DNA of 64,000 bases from assembly GCA_947476695.1 (NCBI GenBank), contig CANJRD010000004.1, positions 171,531 through 235,530 on the forward strand, in the 5' to 3' direction. This DNA is from Rhodospirillaceae bacterium (lineage in GTDB: Bacteria; Pseudomonadota; Alphaproteobacteria; Rhodospirillales; Rhodospirillaceae). Every line of letters starts with the position of its first letter. Positions within the stretch are counted from its first letter, which is position 1. Position numbers and translations under genes: made by a program. The notes under the pieces are model-generated. The model was not told the DNA's origin. It saw nothing but the letters and a program-made list of their open reading frames with translations, and did no database searches. Below are positions 38,267 to 46,809 of the stretch, in pieces.

Positions 38267-39805
38267 ATGGATCGTTTCCGCCAACTGGATAGACACCGCG
38301 TCGCGCGACGCGAAGCGTTGAAGGGTGCATTGCGCTCCGCCGTCGCGATCACCGCAGGCTCGGCCTTCACCGGCCGCGCTTACGCCGCCGAAACCAAGGC
38401 GACGGGATACAAGGGCAACAAGGTCACGCTGTCCGACGCGGCAGTGATGGACCTGCAGAAAAGCCTGCGTGGCGCGGTGCTGCTGCCCACCAGTCCCGAC
38501 TACGAAGAAACACGCAAGCTGTGGAACGGCGAGTTCAACAATCTTAATCCGGCGATGATCGCCAAGGTGGCCACCGCGGAAGACGTGCAGAACGCGGTAC
38601 GTTTCGCCCGCGCGCATGACCTGCTCGTTGCCGTGCGCTGCGGCGGCCATAGCTATATGGGCCAGTCCAGTTGCGACGGCGGCTTGGTGATCGACATGCG
38701 CGCCATCGGCGATGTGCAGGTCGATGCCGCGGCGAAAACCGCGCGCGTCGGCGGCGGTGCGTTGCTCGGCGCGATGGATGCCGCGACCATGAAATACGGT
38801 CTGGCGACGACGGCGGGCGTGATCGCGCACACCGGCATCGGCGGTCTGGCGACCGGCGGTGGGCAGGGTCGTTTGCAGCGCAACTTCGGGATGACGGTCG
38901 ACAACATTCGCGGCGTTGAAGTCGTGACCGCCGACGGTCGCCTGTTGAAAGCCAATGCGACCGAGAACGCGGACCTTTATTGGGCCGTGCGCGGCGGCGG
39001 CGGAAATTTCGGCATCGTGACCGCGTTCGACATGCAGCTGCATGCCATCGATCCGAAGGTCACGTCGTATAATTTCGCCTTCCCGATGTCGCGCGTGAAG
39101 GATGCGATGAAATTCTATTTGGATTTCAGCGCCAACGCACCGGACAGCCTTTCGGTCAGCTTCGGTCTGCGCAGCCCGGAGAAGGGCGAGGCGACCTGCA
39201 GCATCTCTGGCGGCTTCATCGGTACGCCGCAAGCGGCGGAAAAGCTGCTTGAACCCATCAAGGTACTCGGCACGCCGGTAGGCACGCCGCGTCTGTCCGA
39301 TATCGAGTACGTGAAGATCCAATCGGCGGGCGACGCCGCCAACCCGCACGGCGGCCACTACTACATGCGCGTCGCCTATCAGAATACGCCCGACATGAAG
39401 CTGGGCGAGCACGTGATCGAAGTGATGTCGCGCGCGCCGGTGCCGGGTCTCAATCTCGGCTTCTCGCAGCAAGGCGGCGCGGGTGCTCGCGTGCCTGTGG
39501 AGGCCACGGCCTACGCGAACCGGCCGGCGCAATATCAGCTCGCGCTGCAGACGAAGTGGGAAGATCCGGCGCAAGGGCCGGATCTCATCAAGAAGGTCCG
39601 CGAGCGCTGGAACGACATCAAGCCGGCCACCAACGGCGGCTTCTATGTCAATCATGCCGCCGATGAAGACATGAATGAGGCCGCGAAGAACTACGGTGCG
39701 AACTATCCGCGCCTGGTCGAGATCAAGACGAAGTACGACCCGACCAACTTCTTCCACAGGAACTTCAACATCGTGCCGAAGAAGCAGAGCGCGCAGAAGA
39801 CCTAA
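38267..39805 (+). CDS. BBE-type FAD-linked oxidoreductase, exported
   Basis: A 512-residue oxidase of the berberine-bridge-enzyme/PCMH family. The leader VARREALKGALRSAVAIT looks twin-arginine-like and ends at AYAAE. RCGGHSYMGQSS contains the His that usually binds FAD covalently. The position of the second, cysteinyl FAD link appears replaced (AGVIAHTGIGG), so flavin is probably mono-covalent. GGGGNFGIVTAF closes the FAD domain, and the BBE tail is FYVNHAADEDMNEAAKNYG. GGGGAG seven bases upstream fixes the start at 38267. Such enzymes oxidise alcohols, sugars or aromatic side chains with O2. Confidence 0.88.
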   Translation: MDRFRQLDRHRVARREALKGALRSAVAITAGSAFTGRAYAAETKATGYKGNKVTLSDAAVMDLQKSLRGAVLLPTSPDYEETRKLWNGEFNNLNPAMIAKVATAEDVQNAVRFARAHDLLVAVRCGGHSYMGQSSCDGGLVIDMRAIGDVQVDAAAKTARVGGGALLGAMDAATMKYGLATTAGVIAHTGIGGLATGGGQGRLQRNFGMTVDNIRGVEVVTADGRLLKANATENADLYWAVRGGGGNFGIVTAFDMQLHAIDPKVTSYNFAFPMSRVKDAMKFYLDFSANAPDSLSVSFGLRSPEKGEATCSISGGFIGTPQAAEKLLEPIKVLGTPVGTPRLSDIEYVKIQSAGDAANPHGGHYYMRVAYQNTPDMKLGEHVIEVMSRAPVPGLNLGFSQQGGAGARVPVEATAYANRPAQYQLALQTKWEDPAQGPDLIKKVRERWNDIKPATNGGFYVNHAADEDMNEAAKNYGANYPRLVEIKTKYDPTNFFHRNFNIVPKKQSAQKT

Positions 39806-39832
39806 GCAATAAAATCCAGGGAGTGTGGCGTC

Positions 39833-40312
39833 GTGAGTTTCGAGGGATTGGGCGGGGCCGGGTCGGACAAGACTGTCCTTCGCACGGGGTCGGCCGACGT
39901 GCTGTCGCGCATGACCGTGGAAAAGGACAAGATCATTTTCCAGGAAGGCCAGGACAGCACCGACGTCTTCATCGTCGAATCCGGCCGGATCGGCGTCTAC
40001 AAGACCATCGACAACAAGGTCGTGCCTCTGGCGGTGCTGGAAAAGGGGGCGATGTTCGGCGAGATGGCCGCCTTCACCAACGACAAGCGCTCGGCCACGA
40101 CGAGGGCGATCGAACCCAGCGTGATCGTGCGCATCCCGAAGGCGCTGGTCGTGAAGAAGATCGCCGCTACCGATCCGTTCGTGAAAGCGTTGATCGATAT
40201 CTTGATCAACAACCTCAATAAAACGAACGAACGCTATGTCGCTAAGAATCAGACCCATGACCGGCTCCTGCAGGAGCTGAAATCCCAGGTGGCTGAAAAA
40301 GGGGCGCCATAA
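39833..40312 (+). CDS. Cyclic nucleotide-binding domain protein
   Basis: A 159-residue single cNMP-binding domain: KIIFQEGQDSTDVFIVESGRIGVYK, then the phosphate-binding cassette GEMAAFTNDKRSATTRA. A C-terminal helix (about residues 110-155) has charged, coiled-coil-like content. No DNA-binding domain is present, so it is a stand-alone sensor or scaffold and not a Crp-type regulator. The start is GTG at 39833 with AGGGAG upstream. The stop codon lies inside the terminator stem. Confidence 0.88.
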   Translation: MSFEGLGGAGSDKTVLRTGSADVLSRMTVEKDKIIFQEGQDSTDVFIVESGRIGVYKTIDNKVVPLAVLEKGAMFGEMAAFTNDKRSATTRAIEPSVIVRIPKALVVKKIAATDPFVKALIDILINNLNKTNERYVAKNQTHDRLLQELKSQVAEKGAP

Positions 40313-40333
40313 GGGGATTTTCGTATCCCCTTA
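40310..40333 (+). terminator. Hairpin terminator containing the stop codon
   Basis: TAAGGGGAT, TTTCGT, ATCCCCTTA: a perfect 9-bp stem followed by TTTCT. The first three bases are the TAA stop of the cyclic nucleotide-binding gene. Confidence 0.75.
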
Positions 40334-40386
40334 TTTCTCGAACGGTCTAGTCTGCCGTCCGAATTGTCCGGCGTGAGGGGCGCTCG

Positions 40387-41904
40387 ATGACTGGGGCGAC
40401 TGTGCGTCTCGAGGCCGCATGGCGGGTCTGGGGATCGCACTTCTTCATTATTCTCGTTTTCGCGACGCTGTTGCGGCTGCCGTATTTCAACAATCCGGGC
40501 ATCCACATCGACGAGCAGTATTATCTCGTCGTCGCCGACAAATGGATCAACGGCGACCTCTTGCCCTACGTCGACATCTGGGATCGCAAGCCCCTGGGCA
40601 CGTTCCTCGTCTACGCACTGGCGGTCGTACTCTTCGCGAACGCGGTGGTCGGCTACCAGGTCCTCGGGCTGCTCTCCATCGTCGCGACCTGCTGGGCGAT
40701 CTATCGGATCGGCGAACAGATCGCCGATCGCACCGTGGCGCTTGGCGCAGCACTCATCTATGCGGTCGCGCCGATGCTGATGGAAGGCGCGGCGGGTCAA
40801 ACGCCTGTCTTTTATAACCTGCCGGTCGCGGTGGCCGCGTTGCTCTATGTGCGCCATGCGGCGGATGACGCCTCACCGCGCCGTCCGTGGGCGACGACCG
40901 TCGCCGCTAGCTTGTTGTTGGGCGTCGCCGTTCAAATCAAATACATCGCCGCTTTTGAAGCGGCGGCGCTCTCGCTGTTCGCATTGGCGGTCTTCGCCGT
41001 CGCCGGCATGACACGCGTTCGCCTGAGTGCCGTCACTGCGGTGATGATTGCTTGCGGTGTCTTGCCCACCGGCTTGGTGGCGGCGGGCTACGCGCTTATT
41101 GGCCGTTGGGATGAGTTCTTCTTCGCCAACTTCCAGTCGATTTTCGCCAAGCGCATCGGCGCCCTGCCGCACAGCTTCGCTTGGGAATTCGGGCTTTCGA
41201 CACTGTTCTGCATCGTATTCCTGCCGTTTGCGGCCTCGGGCCTGCGTCACGCCCTCAGCCGCGCGCGCGGTGATCGCCTCATCATGATTGGGCTGGCGGC
41301 CTGGCTGGGGGCTGCCTTCCTCGGCGCCATCATTCTCGGCAATCCCAATCGGCACTACTTCCTGCCGACATTGCCGCCATTGGCCTTGTTCACGGCGATC
41401 GGCGTGGCGGCGTTCGCGCAGCAGCTCAGCCGTCGGCGCGTTTTCGCCGGCATGCTTGTCCTGCCGGTGATCGCGAGTTTCGCCATCGCCGAGATCAGTA
41501 CGCGCAATCGCGGCGAGGCCGACGACATCTATGCCATCGGCGATTACATCAAGACGCATCTGGGGGATCGCTGTCCCTTTGTCTTCAACCGGCTGCCGAT
41601 CCTCTACACGCTCAGCGGCGCCTGCATCCCGACCAAATACGCATTCCCCGGTCACCTGATCGAATCCAGCGAACTCGACGCCCTGCCGGTCGACAGCCTG
41701 GGGGAATTGCGCCGCGTTCTGGAAGCGCGACCGCCGATGGTTTTCGTACGCCGGCCCTACGCCGCGGACGTGGACGAACGCGCCATCGCCGTTCTCGAAC
41801 AGTTTCTGCAAAGTCACTACGATCTTCAGCAATCCTGGCCTGGCGCGGCGCAGCGCTATTTCATTTACGTGCCACGCCAGCACCCGTCCGCCGGCGGCGG
41901 TTAA
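40387..41904 (+). CDS. GT-C-fold membrane glycosyltransferase (ArnT/PMT-like)
   Basis: A 505-residue protein with about ten membrane helices and a short C-terminal periplasmic domain. The first outer loop has the acidic pair expected of GT-C enzymes (PGIHIDEQYYLVVADKW) and then YVDIWDRKPLGTFLVYAL, the PMT/ArnT/GT83-type sequence. Such enzymes transfer sugars from polyprenyl-phosphate donors at the periplasmic face. GAGGGGC eight bases before the ATG is the ribosome-binding site. It stands alone between a cyclic nucleotide-binding gene and an amidohydrolase. Confidence 0.85.
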   Translation: MTGATVRLEAAWRVWGSHFFIILVFATLLRLPYFNNPGIHIDEQYYLVVADKWINGDLLPYVDIWDRKPLGTFLVYALAVVLFANAVVGYQVLGLLSIVATCWAIYRIGEQIADRTVALGAALIYAVAPMLMEGAAGQTPVFYNLPVAVAALLYVRHAADDASPRRPWATTVAASLLLGVAVQIKYIAAFEAAALSLFALAVFAVAGMTRVRLSAVTAVMIACGVLPTGLVAAGYALIGRWDEFFFANFQSIFAKRIGALPHSFAWEFGLSTLFCIVFLPFAASGLRHALSRARGDRLIMIGLAAWLGAAFLGAIILGNPNRHYFLPTLPPLALFTAIGVAAFAQQLSRRRVFAGMLVLPVIASFAIAEISTRNRGEADDIYAIGDYIKTHLGDRCPFVFNRLPILYTLSGACIPTKYAFPGHLIESSELDALPVDSLGELRRVLEARPPMVFVRRPYAADVDERAIAVLEQFLQSHYDLQQSWPGAAQRYFIYVPRQHPSAGGG

Positions 41905-42043
41905 GGCCGGCGAAGGCGAACGCCTCAATCCGCCTCGCGCCTGTTTACACCGGCAACCGTTGCGTCATGATCTGTTCCGACGGCGGGACCGGGAGTGACC
42001 GTGCGTCGGCTATACGCAATGTCGGGAAGGGGAGGGACGGCCC

Positions 42044-43399
42044 ATGGTCAAGGGTGCGCTTGGACGTAGCTTGCGAACCGCGGCACTGTGCTGCGCGACG
42101 GTGTTGGCGCCGGTCGCGGCGCGCGCCGATCTCCTGATCGAGAATGTCACGCTGATCGACGGCACCGGCGCCGCGCCCCTGCCAGGCGCGTCCATTCTGG
42201 TCAAAGGCGACCGCATCTCCCTGATCTCGCCCAGTGCCATTCAGCATGGCGGCGGGGTGGAGGTCATCAACGGCAAGGGCAAGTATCTGATCCCGGGCAT
42301 GATGGATACGCATATCCATCTGCAACGCGGCGTCATCCGCGGCGCCAACGTGCCGAACGACATGACGCTGACGACCGAGGCGCTGCACGGGTATCTGTAT
42401 TCCGGCGTCACATCGTTGATGAACTACGGCGGCACGGAATTCATCTTCCCGCTGCGCGACGAAGAGCGTGCCGGAAAGATCGTCAGCCCCCGCATCTTCT
42501 CCAGCGGCCAGTCGCTGGCGGTGCACGGCGGGTATGGCGACGGGCCCGGCTCGATCCTCATCGACGACTGGGCGAAGGCCAAGCCGGAGATGGAGGCTCA
42601 TTACAAGAAGTGGAAGCCGGACATCCAGAAGGTGCTGATCGACCGGCACGGCGTGTTCACGCCGCTCGACAAGGTCCCGACCATCGAGAACCTGCGCGAT
42701 GCGTTGCAGGTGTCCAACGAGCACGGCGTGCGCACCACCGTCCACGCGGCGTCGGAAGAGGACTATGAACTCTCGCTCGCTGCCGGCATCGATGCCTTTG
42801 CGCATGTCATCCGGTATCCGGCATCGGATCGCTTGATTGCGCGGTTGGCGACCAAGCAGATCCCGATGTCGACCACGGCGGTGGTGTTCGAGTACATCGC
42901 CCGCATCGCCGACGACACCACCTTCCTCGATGAGCCGTTGTTCAAGGCGACGGTGAACCAAGAGATCCTGGGCTTGCAGAAGGCCGATGAGCGCACGCGC
43001 TACATCAACTCGAAGATGTCGGCCCAGTACCAGTCGATGCGCGCGATGGTGCCGACGAACGCGAAGAGGCTGTATGACGCCGGTGCGATCCTGGCCACCG
43101 GCACGGACCGCACCTGGGGTCCGACGCTGCATATGGAGTTCGCGCTGATGCAGAAGGCCGGCATCCCGCCGGCGGCCATCGTGAAGATGGCCACGCTCAA
43201 CGGCGCTCTCTACATCGGTCGCCAGAAGGACCTCGGCTCCATCGAGCGCGGCAAGCTCGCCGACATGGTGCTGCTGACCGCCGATCCGACCAAGGACGTG
43301 AAGAACCTTCAGGCGATCGAGGCCGTGATCAAAGACGGCAAGCGCATCGACCTGAAGAAGCTCAATGTCCCGGCCAACAAGCAGACCATGGCGAAGTGA
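42044..43399 (+). CDS. Exported metal-dependent amidohydrolase, copy 1
   Basis: A 451-residue amidohydrolase (imidazolonepropionase/prolidase-like branch) with signal peptide ending at ARA. Metal ligands: DTHIHL in the first strand, HAASEE and DAFAHV for the later His residues, and ATGTDRTWG for the final Asp. C-terminal GSIERGKLADMVLLTADP is the typical amidohydrolase tail returning to the small beta domain. It is paralogous to the protein at 58012 along its whole length. It is probably periplasmic; substrate (dipeptide, lactone or amide) is unknown. Confidence 0.88.
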   Translation: MVKGALGRSLRTAALCCATVLAPVAARADLLIENVTLIDGTGAAPLPGASILVKGDRISLISPSAIQHGGGVEVINGKGKYLIPGMMDTHIHLQRGVIRGANVPNDMTLTTEALHGYLYSGVTSLMNYGGTEFIFPLRDEERAGKIVSPRIFSSGQSLAVHGGYGDGPGSILIDDWAKAKPEMEAHYKKWKPDIQKVLIDRHGVFTPLDKVPTIENLRDALQVSNEHGVRTTVHAASEEDYELSLAAGIDAFAHVIRYPASDRLIARLATKQIPMSTTAVVFEYIARIADDTTFLDEPLFKATVNQEILGLQKADERTRYINSKMSAQYQSMRAMVPTNAKRLYDAGAILATGTDRTWGPTLHMEFALMQKAGIPPAAIVKMATLNGALYIGRQKDLGSIERGKLADMVLLTADPTKDVKNLQAIEAVIKDGKRIDLKKLNVPANKQTMAK

Positions 43400-43401
43400 G
43401 G

Positions 43402-43439
43402 TGTGACCGGGCGATCGCGCCCCTGCGGGCGATGTCACA
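43402..43439. terminator. Extended hairpin between convergent genes
   Basis: Outer arms TGTGAC/GTCACA and inner arms ATCGCgCCC/GGGCGAT with loop CTGC. It is centred between the amidohydrolase stop and the end of the FkbM-glycosyltransferase gene, whose TGA lies in the right outer arm. Confidence 0.6.
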
Positions 43440-44721
43440 TTAAGGGCACGCCCAGTTTCTCCAGGAGGGGCCGTTCAACTTCGACAGGATGCCGGAATTC
43501 CGCCTGGTCGGAAGGGTGGCTGTGGTAGTTGCCGATAACCATTGGCACCTGAAGCGCTTTCTTGTTCGTTTGCGCGGGTGCCAAGCGCTGGAATATTCCG
43601 TCCGCAATCGTTCGGATGCGCGTGCCGTCGGAGAATTGCCACGGATACCGTGGGACATTGATGTGAGCGCTCATGCGCCACATCCGGGCCGGTCCCAAGG
43701 AATTGACCTCGCCCGTGCCGCTGCCCAGCCGTCTGCCGACGCCCGGCTGCGGGGGGTATTCCGCGCGATGCGTCAGACTGTCCGGGCTGTAGCACGGCCC
43801 GATGCTGTCGGTTTCGTCCCGGCTGTAGCAAATCTTCCACTCACCGCCGATGATCACGGCGTTCTCGTGGCCGCGTAACGTGTTCTCTAAAAATTGTACG
43901 GCGTCAGGGCAGAGACGGTCGTCGAGATTGAGGTTCATGACAAACGGTGTGTCGACCAGCGAGAGTGCGACATTCCAGGATTGATAAATCGTGAGCGGCT
44001 CGCGCACGGAAATCGCGCGGCCTTTTAGCCACGCTGGCGGTTCCGCGCCGCCGTCGAAAACGTAGATCACTTCCACCGGAACGGTCTGGGCACTCAGGTT
44101 GGCCGCGTGGCCCCTGAGAAGTTCGTCGAGGTTTGGCTCCTTGTGCCACGCGGCGCAGATGACGCTGGTCTGCGGCAGGCGCTTGACCCCGGCGCGGCTG
44201 AAGATGAGTTGATGCTGCGGCCGAGCGACGGGCGTATAGCCCTTCGTCGCCATGAATTGGACAATGGCGTCTTCGTTTCCGTCCGTATTCACCATCAACA
44301 CGTCAATTCTGAAACGACCGAAGTCGAGGTCGGTCAGAATGCCCAGGGTCATGTTTCCCGCATCGATCGAACAGTAGTCGATGGCGGTCAGGCCATGCCT
44401 CTCCAGCAAAGGCCCCAGACGCGTGACGGGAACGGTGGAGGTTTCTTGCGTGGCGGCGTCGACGATATCCGCCTGGCCATCGAAAGGCGCAATGCAAACG
44501 CGCTCGCAAATGACGCGCCGACTCTGCGACAGCTTTGCGAACGCTGAAGGCGCATGTTCGACGCACAATCCCGACCAGTCCATCGTGCGTTCATAAAACA
44601 GCGAGTTGCTGAATTTTTCGCCGTCGCCTGCTCCGATGTCGACAAAGACGCCGTTCCGCTTGCCGCGGAAAAAGTTGTCGAAGAGATATCTATCTTGGCC
44701 TAGTCGCGCGTGGAATTGCAT
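43435..44721 (-). CDS. FkbM-type methyltransferase fused to glycosyltransferase-like domain
   Basis: A 428-residue two-domain protein. Residues 1-180 look like the FkbM methyltransferase family: QDRYLFDNFFRGKRNGVFVDIGAGDGEKFSNS, then the family ending IDVLMVNTDGNEDAI. Residues about 185-428 resemble a GT-A glycosyltransferase: TSVICAAWHKEPNLDELLRG, VIYVFDGGA, and NLNLDDRLCPDAV with an acidic LDD metal site. The fusion suggests methylation and transfer on one surface glycan. No strong ribosome-binding site precedes the ATG, and local sequence upstream is AT-richer than the neighbourhood. Confidence 0.82.
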   Translation of the reverse strand: MQFHARLGQDRYLFDNFFRGKRNGVFVDIGAGDGEKFSNSLFYERTMDWSGLCVEHAPSAFAKLSQSRRVICERVCIAPFDGQADIVDAATQETSTVPVTRLGPLLERHGLTAIDYCSIDAGNMTLGILTDLDFGRFRIDVLMVNTDGNEDAIVQFMATKGYTPVARPQHQLIFSRAGVKRLPQTSVICAAWHKEPNLDELLRGHAANLSAQTVPVEVIYVFDGGAEPPAWLKGRAISVREPLTIYQSWNVALSLVDTPFVMNLNLDDRLCPDAVQFLENTLRGHENAVIIGGEWKICYSRDETDSIGPCYSPDSLTHRAEYPPQPGVGRRLGSGTGEVNSLGPARMWRMSAHINVPRYPWQFSDGTRIRTIADGIFQRLAPAQTNKKALQVPMVIGNYHSHPSDQAEFRHPVEVERPLLEKLGVPLM

Positions 44722-44763
44722 TTGCAGTGGCTACTTGTTTTTCAAACTTATGTCAGATGAAGA

Positions 44764-46128
44764 TTAGTTGTCGTCGCCTCTTGCCCTTGCGCTCGGTTTG
44801 CTGCCGGGGGCGGTCTTCAGGAACAGGAAGTGTTGTCCGTCGACCGTGTCCCAGCCGGCACGGGTGCCGGGGCTGGTGATGTAGTCGCCTTCGAACATTT
44901 CCTTCGGCGTGCCGACTGTGACCCTGTCCGCGCCGACGGTGATGTCGCGCGCGAAGCGCTTTTTGCCGACGCGATAGAAGAACTCCTTGCTGCCGAGCGG
45001 CCAGAGCAACTCCAGCCCGCCTTCGGTTGTCAGCTGCTGCTTGTGGCTGGCATCGGGGAAAGCGCGGATGAAGATCTCGTAGCGCCCGGTTTCGTCGGTG
45101 GTGTAGGCCAGCCACTTGCCGTCGCCGGAGAAGCCGACGCCGGCTTCCGCATTCGGTGTCGCGAGGAACGGGCGCGGCTTGCGGTCGCCGTCGATGGACA
45201 TGGTCCAGATGTCGCGCTTGTTCTGCGGATGGATCTCGTAGAACGAGAGCGTCTTCCCATCCGGCGCCCAACGCTGCGGCGAATGCGGATATTCGCCGAA
45301 GGTCAGGCGTTCCGCCTGGCCCGTGCCGTCGGCCAACTGCCAATAGACGTCGTGCCCATCGCCGTGACGCACGGGCTTGCCGTCCACCGGCTTGCGGTGG
45401 CGATCCGATGCAAAGAGCACGCGCTTGCCGTCGGGGCTCCACATCGGGAAGCGATTGGCGCCTTCGGTCGTGAGGCGGCGCAGCGCGCCGGTCGCGGCGT
45501 CCATGATCCAGATGTCCGGCTTGTCGGCTTGGATTTCGAGCGCGATCTGCTTTCCGTCCGGCGACAGGCGGAACAGGAAGTAATCGCCCGGCGGGGCCGG
45601 GATGGCGGTCTCGCGTCCCTGCCGGTCGACCCACACCAGAATGCGCTGCTCGCGCTCCACCGCACCGACCTTCGGCTGGAAGGTCAGTGTGGTGTCACGC
45701 AGGCTGGCGGTCTGTGCCGTCAGCGCGCTGCCGCTGGAGGGGAAGCCGTTCTGTTGCAGCAGATAGGCCAGGATGGTCACCTGATCGGCGGGCGCGACCG
45801 GGCTGTTCGACGGCGGCGGCATGGTCCGGACCATCAGGTCCAGAAGATCCGCGGCCTTCAAGCCGGTCCACGTCGGGCTGCCGGCGGCGGTCGGTTTCGC
45901 GCCCCATTTCTCCAGGAAGGCATTGCCGATGATCGGTGTCGTCACCGCGCCGCCCATCAGGTTGGCGGCATGGCAATTGGCGCACTTGGCTTCATAGAGC
46001 GCCTTGCCGGCGTCCACCTGTTGCGCGGTGAAGATGCCTTGCGACGCCGGCTGCGCCGCATCCGCGCTCTGTGCGAAAGCAAGCCCCAGCAGCACGCCGG
46101 CAATGGCGTAAAAATTCCTGTCGATCAC
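44764..46128 (-). CDS. Cytochrome c fused to TolB-like beta-propeller, exported
   Basis: A 454-residue exported protein. The signal peptide ends near SADAAQ. A class I cytochrome c domain follows with heme motif CANCH (Cys49, Cys52, His53) and a likely Met ligand in MVRTMPPP. From about residue 140 the protein is a six-bladed PD40/TolB-type propeller: LSPDGKQIALEIQ, MWSPDGKRVLFASD, WAPDGKTLSFYEI, FSGDGKWLAYTTD. The start is a GTG at 46128 with GGGAGG six bases upstream. A periplasmic redox or sensing role is plausible; no partner is adjacent. Confidence 0.87.
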   Translation of the reverse strand: MIDRNFYAIAGVLLGLAFAQSADAAQPASQGIFTAQQVDAGKALYEAKCANCHAANLMGGAVTTPIIGNAFLEKWGAKPTAAGSPTWTGLKAADLLDLMVRTMPPPSNSPVAPADQVTILAYLLQQNGFPSSGSALTAQTASLRDTTLTFQPKVGAVEREQRILVWVDRQGRETAIPAPPGDYFLFRLSPDGKQIALEIQADKPDIWIMDAATGALRRLTTEGANRFPMWSPDGKRVLFASDRHRKPVDGKPVRHGDGHDVYWQLADGTGQAERLTFGEYPHSPQRWAPDGKTLSFYEIHPQNKRDIWTMSIDGDRKPRPFLATPNAEAGVGFSGDGKWLAYTTDETGRYEIFIRAFPDASHKQQLTTEGGLELLWPLGSKEFFYRVGKKRFARDITVGADRVTVGTPKEMFEGDYITSPGTRAGWDTVDGQHFLFLKTAPGSKPSARARGDDN

Positions 46129-46167
46129 ATGACCTCCCAGTCTTTGGATCGGTTCCGCGATAGGACC

Positions 46168-46196
46168 AGCCTGTTAAAACAGGAAAAGAACAGGCT
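46168..46196. promoter_or_regulatory. AACAGG inverted and direct repeats between divergent genes
   Basis: AGCCTGTT, 13-base spacer, AACAGGCT, with a further AACAGG inside the spacer, giving CCTGTT-AA-AACAGG-AAAAG-AACAGG. It is centred in the 207-base region between the cytochrome-propeller gene and the copper operon, a good position for an operator. Confidence 0.5.
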
Positions 46197-46335
46197 AACC
46201 GCGCAGGCGCCGCGGCCCTTTAGCAGCCGCGCATGCGGGCAATGGTAGGCGCGATTCCCAACGGTCGATACTTATCTTTCCCAGCTGTCCACGGCTCGCC
46301 TAAACTCGCCGTCTCAATCGTTGGAGACGCTTCAC

Positions 46336-46809
46336 ATGATCCGCAAACTTCGCGCCCTCTATATCGCCTTGGCGGTGCTTGTTCCGGTCGGATCGGCCGT
46401 GGCCGCCGACGATGCCTGCACGGTCTCGAAAAAGTACATCGAATTCCTGCAGACGAAGAAATTCGCCGAGATCGGTAATCTCTTCGCCGACGATGCGGTG
46501 TTCTACACGCCCACGGGTGGCACCTTGCGCGGCAAGGCGGCGATCGGGAACTACTACACAAAGTCGGTCGCGAATGCGGGTCTGAACTTGCGCGGCCAGA
46601 ACTACGTCGGCAACACGACCGAATGCTATTTCGAGATCTGGCATCGCTCGAAGCCGAACGCCGACGGCAAGTACATCAGCGATCCCAATGCCGATTTCCA
46701 TCGCGGTGCGGCCGATCACTTCACGCTCAACGACAAAGGGCTTGTCGTCGAGATGGTCGCGTTCCCCGCCGGCAGCGCCCTGCCGCTCGGTGGCGCGTCC
46801 GATAAGTGA
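46336..46809 (+). CDS. Exported NTF2-like protein at the head of the copper operon
   Basis: A 157-residue protein with a signal peptide (MIRKLRALYIALAVLVPVGSAVA) and a SnoaL/NTF2-like cone fold: VSKKYIEFLQTKKFAEIGNLFADDAVFYTPTGGTLRGKAAI. Two cysteines (DDACTV, TECYF) could form a disulfide or bind metal. The stop codon overlaps the next start (GTGA), tying it to the CopC-CopD fusion. NTF2-like proteins are not standard in cop operons, so a copper-related role is inference. GGAG lies about ten bases upstream of the ATG. Confidence 0.8.
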   Translation: MIRKLRALYIALAVLVPVGSAVAADDACTVSKKYIEFLQTKKFAEIGNLFADDAVFYTPTGGTLRGKAAIGNYYTKSVANAGLNLRGQNYVGNTTECYFEIWHRSKPNADGKYISDPNADFHRGAADHFTLNDKGLVVEMVAFPAGSALPLGGASDK

